A DNA stretch of 32,819 nucleotides from Alphaproteobacteria bacterium (GTDB taxonomy: Bacteria > Pseudomonadota > Alphaproteobacteria > Elsterales > Elsteraceae). The stretch's first letter is position 1. The number at the start of each line of letters is the position of its first letter. Both the position numbers and the translations under genes were made by a program. Positions 1 to 6,991 of this stretch are shown here, in pieces. The notes under the pieces were generated by a model. The model ran no database searches. It was not told the DNA's origin and saw only the letters and a program-made list of their open reading frames with translations. Location of the stretch: NCBI GenBank assembly GCA_013298565.1, contig JAAFIC010000033.1:1-32819 (forward strand). The letters run 5' to 3'.

Positions 1-515
1 ATGGCGATTTTGATTTCTTTACCGCTGGCGGCAACGCCCTTGAACACATCCCTCAGCGGGGCCGAATTGAGGCCCACCTTGAGGTCTTTATAGGCATTCG
101 AGACCGAAATCGCCTGACCGTTGGTATTGAGGCGCAAGACGATAGAAATGGGTACAGGCCGATTGTTTTTGCTGATCTTGCCAAGCTGGAGCAGGTACGG
201 CATCGGGGTGAGAATATGCGCGCCATCAACGCCGCCGCCGCCCGAGCCGAGTTCGAGATTATCGCGCGTTGTACCCCAGCTTGCCTGCTTCACCACGTCC
301 ACATCGGGCATACCATATTTGGCGAATAAGCCTTTTTCCTTGGCGATAATCAGCGGGCTGGCGTCCGTGAGGGCGATATAGCCCAAGGTAGCCTTCGTCG
401 TTTCAAGACCGGCCCCTTGGGCAAAAGCCCCTGCCGGAAACAGGGTTTTCGCAGCGGCCAGCGTCGCAGCCGCGCCAGAGACGTGCAGGAGAGAACGGCG
501 GGAAAAATCACGCAT
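1..515 (-). CDS. nrtA: Nitrate ABC transporter substrate-binding protein, NrtA/CmpA family (N-terminal part, runs off the window)
   Basis: This is the first ~171 residues of a periplasmic oxyanion-binding protein that would deliver nitrate to an NrtBC-type ABC permease. A twin-arginine signal is visible at the N-terminus (RDFSRRSLL, then a hydrophobic Ala-rich stretch and an AFAQ cleavage site), so it is probably exported folded by Tat. The mature part has family hallmarks: GYIALTDASPLIIAKEKG, KQASWGTTRD, a GGVDGAHILTPMPY block and LNTNGQAISV. The ATG lies 5 nt after the nasS stop, with AAGGAG inside the end of nasS as ribosome site, so the two genes are co-transcribed. Nitrate is the likely ligand because of the nasST context; bicarbonate or cyanate relatives cannot be excluded. 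The C-terminus and any permease genes lie outside the window. Confidence 0.88.
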   Translation of the reverse strand, partial: MRDFSRRSLLHVSGAAATLAAAKTLFPAGAFAQGAGLETTKATLGYIALTDASPLIIAKEKGLFAKYGMPDVDVVKQASWGTTRDNLELGSGGGGVDGAHILTPMPYLLQLGKISKNNRPVPISIVLRLNTNGQAISVSNAYKDLKVGLNSAPLRDVFKGVAASGKEIKIA

Positions 516-520
516 GGGGG

Positions 521-1588
521 TCAAGCTCCTTGATCGGCGGAAAAAGCAAGGTCGAACAAATCGGCTCTCAGGCAGTGGGCCACCGCCGCCGATCCAGTTT
601 CGGGCGGCACTAAGCGCCAGCGTTTCAGGCCCGTGAGCAGCGCCTGCCCCGCGCCGAAATCCGGGCGCTGCCAAGGGCCGCTGAACTGGTGAAAACGCGG
701 CGTGAACGGCGGTTCTGCCGTGAGCGAGGCCGCAATCACAGCATCGGGCAGGCCCAGCAGGTCTGGGGCGGCCAGACGGCGGGCAAGCTCCGCCCGATTG
801 GCGGGCGTATCGCACCAGGCCCCGGCTTTCACCAGAGCGCGAATAAGCGCCGACACGGTTTGCGGCGCGCGGGCAGCAAAATCGGCGCGAACAGCGAAGA
901 CTTTTTCCGGCATTCCCGGCGTGATGTCGGAACTAAGCGCGACCGGTTGGCCTACGCCCCGCGCCGCTGCCCACGATCCCCAAGGCTCGCCCGCACAAAA
1001 CCCATCCAGATTCCCGGCCTCGATTTGGGCCACGGTTTGCGCCGGCGGCACGACGATGACGCGCAAATCCCTATCCGGGTCGATCCCGCCCGCCGAAAGC
1101 CAGTCGCGCAGTTGCAGCATGTGCGTGGAAATGCCGAAAACAGCAGCAAACGTCAGCAGCCGACCCCGCCGAGCGGTCAATTCCGGCAGAATTGCTTTGA
1201 GGTGAGCGGCAGACAGCGGGCGTTCTAATGCTGCCCCTGGCGCAATCGCATCCAGCAGGCTTTGGGCGATGGTAATGGTATTGCCTTGTACCGAAAGCGT
1301 TAGCAAGGTTGTCATTGGCGTTACGGGCGCGCCAAGGCCAAGGCTCATGGCCAGCGGCATTGGCGCGATCATCTGCGCGCCATCCAGCGCCCCCACCAGC
1401 ACCTTATCGCGGATATTGGCCCAAGAGGCTTCGCGCGACAGGCTTACGTCCAACCCTTCAGCCGCGAAATAACCTTCCTGCTGCGCCACGATCAACGGTG
1501 CAGCGTCCGTTAGCGGCATAAAGCCTAGGCTAACCGCCACGCGGCCAGCGGGGCGAGCAATCGCTATAGAATCGACCAGAAAGGGCAT
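521..1588 (-). CDS. nasS: NasS-type cytoplasmic nitrate sensor
   Basis: A 355-residue NrtA-like protein with no signal peptide or lipobox, as expected of NasS, the cytoplasmic nitrate/nitrite sensor. In characterised systems NasS binds the ANTAR protein NasT when nitrate is absent and releases it when nitrate binds. Family motifs include LGFMPLTDAAPLIVAQQEG, REASWANIRDK, GALDGAQMIAPMPL and GEPWGSW. The ATG at 1588 is chosen because GGAG sits 6 nt upstream. An in-frame TTG at 1606 lies inside the terminator U-tract and is unlikely. The gene lies 3' of nasT and 5' of the exported nitrate-binding protein, behind a sigma-54 promoter and ANTAR attenuator. It could be a second, leaderless transport receptor, but the nasT neighbour makes the sensor role much more likely. 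Confidence 0.87.
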   Translation of the reverse strand: MPFLVDSIAIARPAGRVAVSLGFMPLTDAAPLIVAQQEGYFAAEGLDVSLSREASWANIRDKVLVGALDGAQMIAPMPLAMSLGLGAPVTPMTTLLTLSVQGNTITIAQSLLDAIAPGAALERPLSAAHLKAILPELTARRGRLLTFAAVFGISTHMLQLRDWLSAGGIDPDRDLRVIVVPPAQTVAQIEAGNLDGFCAGEPWGSWAAARGVGQPVALSSDITPGMPEKVFAVRADFAARAPQTVSALIRALVKAGAWCDTPANRAELARRLAAPDLLGLPDAVIAASLTAEPPFTPRFHQFSGPWQRPDFGAGQALLTGLKRWRLVPPETGSAAVAHCLRADLFDLAFSADQGA

Positions 1589-1604
1589 GGGCGGCTCCAA
1601 AAAC

Positions 1605-1664
1605 AAAAAAGCGCCCGAAGCTCCAAATATCCCCGGTTTCGGGGATCATTCAGTCTTCGGACGC
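1605..1664 (-). terminator. Intrinsic terminator in the nasS leader (attenuator)
   Basis: Read on the minus strand, GCGTCCGAAG (1664-1655) pairs over 10 bp, with one G-U, with CTTCGGGCGC (1620-1611). Six T follow (1610-1605). A smaller perfect hairpin (ATCCCCG...CGGGGAT, 1629-1646) lies inside the loop. It ends 16 nt before the nasS ATG. Its 5' arm shares bases with the second ANTAR hairpin, so the two structures cannot coexist. Confidence 0.9.
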
Positions 1665-1697
1665 CGTTGTCCTGCGGGTTCGGGACGCCATTGCCCC
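1659..1697 (-). promoter_or_regulatory. Tandem ANTAR-target hairpins P1 and P2 (antiterminator for NasT)
   Basis: On the minus strand, P1 is GGGGC-AAUGGC-GUCCC (1697-1682; 5 bp with one G-U). P2 is GGAC-AACGGC-GUCC (1672-1659; 4 bp). They are separated by 9 nt. Both have six-base loops with A at loop position 1 and G at position 4, the signature established for ANTAR-protein RNA targets. The last two loop bases and the 3' arm of P2 lie in the 5' arm of the terminator, so NasT-stabilised P2 would let polymerase read into nasS. NasT is encoded immediately upstream. Confidence 0.88.
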
Positions 1698-1716
1698 TCA
1701 CACCTAAGCCCTATTC

Positions 1717-1733
1717 AGCAAACTGCGTGCCAA
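1717..1733 (-). promoter_or_regulatory. Sigma-54 (RpoN) -24/-12 promoter for the nasS-nrtA transcript
   Basis: The minus strand reads TTGGCACGCAGTTTGCT, a near-perfect match to the RpoN consensus TGGCACG-N4-TTGCW. The GG and GC doublets have exactly 10 bp between them (GG at 1731-1730, GC at 1719-1718). The predicted start is near 1706, about 8 nt before hairpin P1. This makes the operon a candidate for NtrC-type nitrogen control. A convincing NtrC dimer site was not found in the gap; it could lie within the 3' part of nasT. Confidence 0.82.
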
Positions 1734-1799
1734 CCCTCTTTCTTGCGGCAGTGCAGCACATCGGTCAGGGGTTAAGCCCTAATTGTTCGATACCTCTGC

Positions 1800-2402
1800 C
1801 TATTTCGACAGCAGCGCGGTGATAGTGATGATTTGTTGAGCAATTTCACTGAGGCGTTGCCCGCGATCCATCGCCAAGCGGCGCAAATGGCGATAGGCTT
1901 CTTCCTCCCCGCAACCGCGCTCGCGCATGACGATGCCCTTGGCGCGTTCGATCAGCTTGCGATCGGCCAGCGACTGTTGCGCCGCAGCAAGCTCCGCCTT
2001 CAACGTAGAGAAGGCCCTGAAATGAGCAATGGCAAGATCGAGCAGGGGTTTGACCTTGGCAAAATCTAGCCCCGGCGCGGCATAGGCGCTCACCCCTGCG
2101 CGCAAGGCTTCCGCTACCGCCTCCTCATCACCGCCCGGCGCGAACAGCAGGATGGGAGCACCGCGCCCGCTGGGCTGAAGAATATGCGCTTGCTCCAGCG
2201 CGTCGCGGTTGGGGTTGTCCATTTCGATTAACACGGCATCGGGCCGCAGCACCTGCACCAAATCGGCCAGCGGCGGCACAGGTGCCGGGGGCGGGGTGAG
2301 CACGATGCAGCCTTCTGCCGCCAGCGCGGCCTGTGTGCCCGCCGCGCGCGCTTCATTCGCATCAATGACCAGAACTCGGAGTTTCATCAAGTCACGTTTC
2401 AT
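1800..2402 (-). CDS. nasT: NasT, ANTAR-domain antitermination regulator of nitrate assimilation
   Basis: A 200-residue protein with an N-terminal receiver-like domain (LRVLVIDANEARAAG; IEMDNPNRD, with Asp at about residue 62 in the phospho-acceptor position) and a C-terminal ANTAR RNA-binding domain (LIERAKGIVMRERGCGEEEA...RRLAMDRGQRLSEIA). NasT binds paired hexaloop hairpins in leader RNA and prevents termination; NasS restrains it when nitrate is absent. A matching RNA target lies directly downstream, ahead of nasS. The start is uncertain. The first ATG has no ribosome site but has TATAGT ending 6 nt before it, so a leaderless message is possible. A second ATG five codons in (MKLRVLV) matches usual NasT N-termini better. 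No nasT promoter can be named firmly. Confidence 0.92.
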   Translation of the reverse strand: MKRDLMKLRVLVIDANEARAAGTQAALAAEGCIVLTPPPAPVPPLADLVQVLRPDAVLIEMDNPNRDALEQAHILQPSGRGAPILLFAPGGDEEAVAEALRAGVSAYAAPGLDFAKVKPLLDLAIAHFRAFSTLKAELAAAQQSLADRKLIERAKGIVMRERGCGEEEAYRHLRRLAMDRGQRLSEIAQQIITITALLSK

Positions 2403-2500
2403 GAAGCCACTATAAGCAAAGCGCGGGCCATCAAGACGACTTGAGAATGACTAAGAACGCTGGATAGACGGCCCCGAAAGCGCTCGCGCGCTTGGCTTAC

Positions 2501-3073
2501 TCACACTGGGTTCGTTTTTGAGCGCAGCGACAGACCCCGTATCGCCCGATAGGTCGGCTTCAAAGCCTCCCGCACCGAGCCGCCAGCGCGGCGCTCGCGG
2601 TAAATGCCAATGATGTTCGTGAGGCAGGTGAGCGCGTCCGAGGCGAGGCCGAAGAACGAGCCAACAATAAGATTATGGCCCGCCCACCCGGCGATGCAGA
2701 GAATGAACAGCAGTCGCATACGGATCGGGTTGGTTTCCCAGCGCCCCAACGCCGACACGAACAGCCCAAAAGCCGCGCCCGCACTCTGCGGCCCCGCCCA
2801 GGTAGCGGCGACAAAGGCTAGCATCACAGGAATGGTCAGCCAGAAAATAACGCCCGCCCAACGCGCCGGGCGGGAACTGGCCGTCAGCGCCTGGATCACC
2901 ACCAGCGTACACATAATCGCTCCGGTATAGGCTTCCGGGCCAATCGCGGCGTAATGAGCCGCCCACAGCAGGCTGGCGGCGGCTTGAAGCCCCAACAATA
3001 AACGCCGCCCGCGCACGACGGGCCACACGAGACCAGACGCAATAGCAAGCGCGCCAAGAACTTCCGCCAGCAT
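2501..3073 (-). CDS. YgjV family inner-membrane protein
   Basis: A 190-residue very hydrophobic protein with about five to six membrane segments. The spacing of conserved parts (LLWAAHYAAIG near residue 40, a mid-protein LTIPVMLAFVAATW segment, then GRWETNPIRMRLLFIL and HNLIVGSFFG) matches the Imp-YgjV family. Members are integral membrane proteins of unknown function, so none is assigned. It is read in the same direction as nasT and starts about 100 nt upstream of it, but nothing ties it to nitrogen metabolism. The basic C-terminal tail after about residue 160 probably lies in the cytoplasm. The 152-nt stretch upstream (3074-3225) has no gene that I can see and presumably carries its promoter. 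Confidence 0.75.
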   Translation of the reverse strand: MLAEVLGALAIASGLVWPVVRGRRLLLGLQAAASLLWAAHYAAIGPEAYTGAIMCTLVVIQALTASSRPARWAGVIFWLTIPVMLAFVAATWAGPQSAGAAFGLFVSALGRWETNPIRMRLLFILCIAGWAGHNLIVGSFFGLASDALTCLTNIIGIYRERRAGGSVREALKPTYRAIRGLSLRSKTNPV

Positions 3074-3225
3074 GGGGGACCAAGCCTATTTATCCAGAGA
3101 TGCGAGGGAAGGCTTGGAGCCGCGCGGCTTTATCCTACTCAAGTCCAATCATCATACCAAATTGCCGACAGTTTGGATTCTGCTTTCCGTGCGCCTCTGC
3201 CCTCACCGGAACGCATATGCCAGGA

Positions 3226-3522
3226 TTAAGGGCTGGAGTTAGCCGCTGCAAAGGCCGCCTTCTGCTCGGCTGTCGCGTCCGGCTGGTGCTGCTTTTTCCA
3301 ATCCTCATAGGGCATCCCATAAACGATTTCCCGCGCCTCTGGGTCGGTCAAGGCCACGCCTTTTTCCTCTGCCGCCGCCCGATACCATTTCGAGAGGCAG
3401 TTGCGGCAGAAGCCTGCCAAATTCATCATATCAATATTTTGCACATCGGTACGCGCGCGCAAATGCTGCACGAGACGGCGAAAGGCGGCGGCTTCAAGTT
3501 CAGTGCGAGTGGTATCGTCCAT
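3226..3522 (-). CDS. DUF1244 family protein
   Basis: A 98-residue soluble protein matching DUF1244 almost end to end: AAAFRRLVQHLRARTDVQNIDMMNL, a paired-cysteine CRNCLSKWY segment near residues 39-47, and REIVYGMPYEDWKKQHQ, followed by an Ala-rich tail. The family is widespread in alphaproteobacteria and has no established function; the two close cysteines could bind metal or take part in redox chemistry (inference). The start is supported by AGGAG about 7 nt upstream on the minus strand. It is the last gene of a set with the YbdK-type ligase and N-formylglutamate amidohydrolase, with a 65-nt gap before it. DUF1244 genes commonly neighbour formylglutamate amidohydrolases in this class. Confidence 0.88.
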   Translation of the reverse strand: MDDTTRTELEAAAFRRLVQHLRARTDVQNIDMMNLAGFCRNCLSKWYRAAAEEKGVALTDPEAREIVYGMPYEDWKKQHQPDATAEQKAAFAAANSSP

Positions 3523-3587
3523 AATCGGCTCCTGTAACGGGGTGTTTTAGAGGGAGGGAGCTTTTTTGTTTATTCCAGCCTGAAAGC

Positions 3588-4718
3588 CTAAACCCCCATC
3601 ACCGTCTCCGCGATGAGATGATCGACCACCGCCTTCAGTGCGTCGTCCTTCTCCGCGCCCGCTGCGAGCGCCGCTTGGAACACGCTGCGCTGCCGATCCG
3701 CACTGGTGCCACGTGCCAGGATCGTGCGGGCAGAGAGAAGTTCGGCGGTGCAACCGAAGTGGGCGGCGTCTTCGGCGCACAGCTCGATCATCTCTTCCAG
3801 AAGATCGGAGAACGGCACGATGGTGCCCTTGCCAAAGTCCGCCAAGCCTTCCTCCAGCCCATAGCGCTGCGCGCGCCAGCGGTTTTCGGAAATCAGCATC
3901 CGCGCGTACAGCCGCCAGCGTTGGTTGGAGCGGCGCAAGCGCCACAGCATCCGCAACAGGCAACGGTAGAGCGTGGCGATGGCAATGGTATCGTCCAGCC
4001 GCGTGCATATATCGGTAATGCGAAGTTCCAGGGTTGGGAAGCGGGCGGAGGGGCGCAAATCCCACCACAGGCGCGTCGCGTCGTCGATCACGCCCGTGTT
4101 CACCAGGCCCTGGACCTGACGCTGATACTCGCCCCAAGACTCGAACACCTCCGGCAAGCCCGTGCGCGGCAACCCATTGAAGACCGACAGGCGGAAGGAT
4201 TTCAGCCCGGTATCATCCCCCCGCCAAAACGGCGAGGACGTTGAGAGCGCTAAGAGATGCGGGAGAAAATAGGTAATCTGGTTCATGAGATCGATACGAA
4301 GTTCTTCATCCTCAATCCCCACATGCACGTGCATCCCGCAGATAACCAAGCGCCGCCCCACCATTTGTAAATCGCGCGCCAGCAGCGTGTAGCGTTCGGC
4401 ATCGGTATGTTGGGTGCGGCCCCAGTCGGTGAACGGGTGCGTGGCGGCGGCAATCGGGGCCAGTCCAAAGCGGCCCGCAACCTCCGCCACAGTGCGCCGA
4501 AGCTGCGCCAAATCGGCGCGCGCGTCGGCCAGAGTGGAACGGACTTTCGTGCCAACCTCGATTTGCGCTTTGAGAAACTCCGGGCTGACTTGATCGGCCA
4601 GCGCCGCCTTGCACTCGGCCATCAACTCGGGCGGTGGCGACACGGCAATGTCGCGGGTTTGCCGATCTACTAGAAAATATTCTTCCTCGATGCCGAGGGT
4701 AAAGGCGGGTTCCGTCAC
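3588..4718 (-). CDS. YbdK-type carboxylate-amine ligase (glutamate-cysteine ligase 2 family)
   Basis: A 376-residue enzyme of the GCS2 superfamily, which uses ATP to join a carboxylate, often glutamate, to an amine. The N-terminus has the nucleotide/metal signature TLGIEEEYFLVD. Other blocks are ICGMHVHVGIEDEE, STSSPFWRGDDTGLKSFR, NGLPRTGLPEVFESW and WWDLRPSARFPTLELRITD, all typical of YbdK-like proteins. Weak glutamate-cysteine ligase activity is known for E. coli YbdK; the natural substrate is usually unknown. A true gshA lies elsewhere in this window at 31021-32388, so glutathione synthesis is probably not its role. The ATG overlaps the stop of the amidohydrolase gene by 4 nt (ATGA), implying coupled translation and a shared pathway. 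Confidence 0.88.
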   Translation of the reverse strand: MTEPAFTLGIEEEYFLVDRQTRDIAVSPPPELMAECKAALADQVSPEFLKAQIEVGTKVRSTLADARADLAQLRRTVAEVAGRFGLAPIAAATHPFTDWGRTQHTDAERYTLLARDLQMVGRRLVICGMHVHVGIEDEELRIDLMNQITYFLPHLLALSTSSPFWRGDDTGLKSFRLSVFNGLPRTGLPEVFESWGEYQRQVQGLVNTGVIDDATRLWWDLRPSARFPTLELRITDICTRLDDTIAIATLYRCLLRMLWRLRRSNQRWRLYARMLISENRWRAQRYGLEEGLADFGKGTIVPFSDLLEEMIELCAEDAAHFGCTAELLSARTILARGTSADRQRSVFQAALAAGAEKDDALKAVVDHLIAETVMGV

Positions 4719-5512
4719 GGTTGCCCCCCCAGCACAATCGGACGCAAGACGCGGGTGAGCCGGTCGGCCCAGGCAGTTATGCCCGCGTCGTCGCTAATCA
4801 AATCCTGGCGGATTTCCAGCAGCACATGGGGCAGGCCGCGCGCTTCGGCGTGGCGATGGATTGTGTGGCTATCGTGATCGCGCCCAGAATAGGGCTGATT
4901 ATCGCCGACGATAAGGTTGCCCTCGGCCTCCAACGCCCGCATGAGCGGTAGGGCGATGCGCCCATCTTCGTTCCACAGAACCCCGATATGCCAGGGCCGC
5001 TTTACCCCCGCCAACACGGGCGTGCAGGAATGTAGGGAGATAATCGCGGGAGACGTGCCGCGCGCCTTCAGCCCGTCTAGCATCTCAATGATCGCGTTGT
5101 GATAGGGATAATAGAGCGCCGCCGCCCGCACCCATCGCGCGTCTGCCGACAGATGCTGATTGGCCGGAATTTTCGTGCCGTCGCTCACGGGCGGGATCGA
5201 CGTGCCATCTTCCAGCGCGCGGTTGAGATCGAGCACGAGGCGCGAGTAACCCGACAGAATCGCGGGGGCCTCGAACCTGTCCGACAAAAGCCGCGTTACC
5301 GCCGCAGCCCCAATATCGTAAGCAATATGGCGCTGCCTATCCTCGGGCGACACGCCGAAGCCGCCGGTTTCAGGCTGATCCAGCGACCGAGGCACGCGCG
5401 CGCTGGCGTGATCGCATAGAAACAGTATGGGAGCGCTGCCCGCCGCGTTCAGCACGGTCACGGCGGGCGGCTCGTCAGGCGCCAGCAGGGGCGCTACAGC
5501 GGGGGCAGTCAT
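4715..5512 (-). CDS. N-formylglutamate amidohydrolase family protein
   Basis: A 265-residue member of the N-formylglutamate deformylase family, zinc-dependent amidases related to HutG of histidine breakdown. Visible family blocks are ILFLCDHASARVP near residue 30, YDIGAAAVTRLLSDRF, SRLVLDLNR, IISLHSCTPVL, a PYSGRDHDSHTIHRHAE segment and LLEIRQDLI near the end. No other histidine-utilisation gene is nearby. The adjacent gene encodes an ATP-dependent carboxylate-amine ligase, so the true substrate may be another N-acyl or amide compound made by that ligase (inference). It is the first gene of the three-gene minus-strand set. The ribosome site, GAGG right before ATG, is closer than usual, so the exact start is slightly uncertain. 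Confidence 0.87.
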   Translation of the reverse strand: MTAPAVAPLLAPDEPPAVTVLNAAGSAPILFLCDHASARVPRSLDQPETGGFGVSPEDRQRHIAYDIGAAAVTRLLSDRFEAPAILSGYSRLVLDLNRALEDGTSIPPVSDGTKIPANQHLSADARWVRAAALYYPYHNAIIEMLDGLKARGTSPAIISLHSCTPVLAGVKRPWHIGVLWNEDGRIALPLMRALEAEGNLIVGDNQPYSGRDHDSHTIHRHAEARGLPHVLLEIRQDLISDDAGITAWADRLTRVLRPIVLGGQP

Positions 5513-5543
5513 CCCTCTTTCAAATCCTGAAGCCGCGCGGGCG

Positions 5544-6251
5544 TCAAGGGGCGATCACATCAAGAGGCTGTAAAACAGCGGGCCGCCTGAGAAGCAGATT
5601 ATGCACATCACTGCTCTTCCACACCCATTCAGCGGTATCTCGGCAAATCCATCCGATGAGCATGACCGTATCCTCGAATTTCTGATCTGGGTTTCGATCA
5701 AAAAGAATCCGGTGATGAAAGACCCGATTACGCCACTGGCGAACGGTTTGAAGGCGCGCGCCGATCTGCCTAATTGTTAATCCCTCGTTATAGGCGTTGG
5801 GAAAAGGATGCTTTATGCCTCGTAACCACAACAGTCGGTCAAACCGCTTTGTTGTAAGATGTTCCCAAAAACCAAAGGTTAGGCTTGATACAATATGATC
5901 ATCAGTTAAAGCTGACTCGTGTTGAACTTGCTCACGCTCCACGACATCATCCAACTGGCGTCTATGGTGGCTGTCTAAAAGCTCCAGAAAAACGGTTTGG
6001 CTATACCAAGGCGATTTTAAGCGAGCTTGCAATGTGCCTTGTATCGCATTTCGGCAAACAATTTCTGCGATGTGCAGCGGAAAACAGAAGGCTGCGGCCA
6101 GACGGCAATTCCACAGATACACCTCTAGCGCCTGCTCGGTATCGTAAGTGATTTCCCGCAAATGTCGCTGGAGACGCAACCGATTGAGGCTTTTTTCAAG
6201 CGCCTGAAGCGTTTGTTTCGCGACATCAGCGGTTCCAACATACTGTTGCAC
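5544..6251 (-). CDS. Abi-like HEPN-domain protein (putative abortive-infection RNase)
   Basis: A 235-residue protein resembling Abi-family proteins. Supporting segments are YLWNCRLAAAFCFPLHIAE near residue 45, SSLTFGFWEHLTTKRFDRLL near 122 and the HEPN-type motif RQWRNRVFHHR at about 171-181 (R174-x4-H179). HEPN proteins with this motif are often RNases acting in phage defence or toxin-antitoxin systems; that role is family knowledge, not shown here. It starts at GTG, supported by a strong GAGGAGG 4 nt upstream. Base composition is visibly less GC-rich than in the flanking genes, suggesting horizontal acquisition. No partner gene, antitoxin or integrase is seen on either side, so it stands alone between housekeeping-type genes. 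Confidence 0.72.
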   Translation of the reverse strand: MQQYVGTADVAKQTLQALEKSLNRLRLQRHLREITYDTEQALEVYLWNCRLAAAFCFPLHIAEIVCRNAIQGTLQARLKSPWYSQTVFLELLDSHHRRQLDDVVEREQVQHESALTDDHIVSSLTFGFWEHLTTKRFDRLLWLRGIKHPFPNAYNEGLTIRQIGARLQTVRQWRNRVFHHRILFDRNPDQKFEDTVMLIGWICRDTAEWVWKSSDVHNLLLRRPAVLQPLDVIAP

Positions 6252-6332
6252 AGAGCCTCCTCTTGTGTCTTATAGTGTCAGTGTGAGTTGCGGACAGGTT
6301 GTGCCTAGCACCCCTGCCGTGGCCAAAAATTA

Positions 6333-6367
6333 GAGGGCAGCCCTACGGGAGCTGCCCTCGCTTTTTT
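6333..6367. terminator. Bidirectional intrinsic terminator
   Basis: A perfect 9-bp stem, GAGGGCAGC (6333-6341) with GCTGCCCTC (6351-6359), is followed on the plus strand by six T (6362-6367). On the minus strand it is followed by TAATTTTT (6332-6325). The minus-strand reading closes the FecR-OmpA transcript. It also insulates the HEPN gene downstream, which must then have its own promoter in the ~70 nt between. Confidence 0.85.
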
Positions 6368-6403
6368 GGTATTAGCCGCAACGCACAACAACCCTACGCC
6401 ACG

Positions 6404-6991
6404 TTACTGCAAAGTCACCGTTACCCGCCGATTGCGCGGTTCGGCTACGCCATCGGGCGTTGGGATAAGCGGATTGCGTTTGCCGTGGGAGGAGAGCGCT
6501 AGGCTCGCTTGGTTCAAGTTGCCCTCCCGCAGGCGCTTCGCCACGGCTTCGGCCCGCTCCCGCGATAAAGCTAAGTTGAGCGCGTCGGAGCCGGTGGCGT
6601 CGGCGTGGCCGATGACTTCCAGGTGCGGGAAGGGCCGTAAGGCGAGTTCCGCCAGAATCGTCGGGATCAATGCCACCGAGGCAGGCGTGAGCGTGGCCGT
6701 ACCACTCTCGAAAGAGAGAATATACGTCACGGGCGTCGTCGGCATGGCGGCCAGCGCCACCCCCCAGGTTTCGCGCACGGCGGCTTCGGTTAGAACCGTC
6801 GGCGCGGCGGGGGTGCCGCCCTTGGTGTCGAAGCGGGTTGCTTGCAGCGGCGCTTCGAGAAGCTGGCTCGCGCCGCCTGCCTCCACCACAACTTTACCAA
6901 CGCGCCCGCCGTCTTCCGGCAGCAGGGCTACGGTCGTTTGCCCGGCGCAACCCGCCAGCAACAGCACCGCAAAGAGAGCGAGTTTATTCAT
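6404..6991 (-). CDS. OmpA-family peptidoglycan-binding lipoprotein
   Basis: A 195-residue protein with a lipoprotein signal (MNKLALFAVLLLAGC, lipobox LAGC) and a C-terminal OmpA-like domain over roughly residues 85-195. That domain carries FESGTATLTPASVALI, HLEVIGHADATGSDALNLALSRERAEAV and a PRNRRVTV ending, the blocks that bind meso-diaminopimelate in peptidoglycan. It is probably anchored in the outer membrane facing the periplasm. The middle region is not recognised. The ATG overlaps the end of the upstream FecR-domain gene by 8 nt, so both proteins are made from one message and probably act together in the envelope. Confidence 0.85.
   Translation of the reverse strand: MNKLALFAVLLLAGCAGQTTVALLPEDGGRVGKVVVEAGGASQLLEAPLQATRFDTKGGTPAAPTVLTEAAVRETWGVALAAMPTTPVTYILSFESGTATLTPASVALIPTILAELALRPFPHLEVIGHADATGSDALNLALSRERAEAVAKRLREGNLNQASLALSSHGKRNPLIPTPDGVAEPRNRRVTVTLQ

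Noticed and set aside
1589-1606. TTG start for nasS at 1606
   Set aside because: It lies within the U-tract of the leader terminator with no ribosome site; ATG at 1588 has GGAG 6 nt upstream.
1705-1781. Nine-base direct repeat TAAGCCCTA at 1705-1713 and 1773-1781
   Set aside because: Short, 68 bp apart, and not symmetric to the promoter; chance cannot be excluded.
1765-1782. Third ANTAR-like hairpin (UUAGGG-CUUAAC-CCCUGA on the minus strand)
   Set aside because: It has a six-base loop but lacks A1 and G4, and it lies upstream of the predicted sigma-54 start, so it would not be in that transcript.
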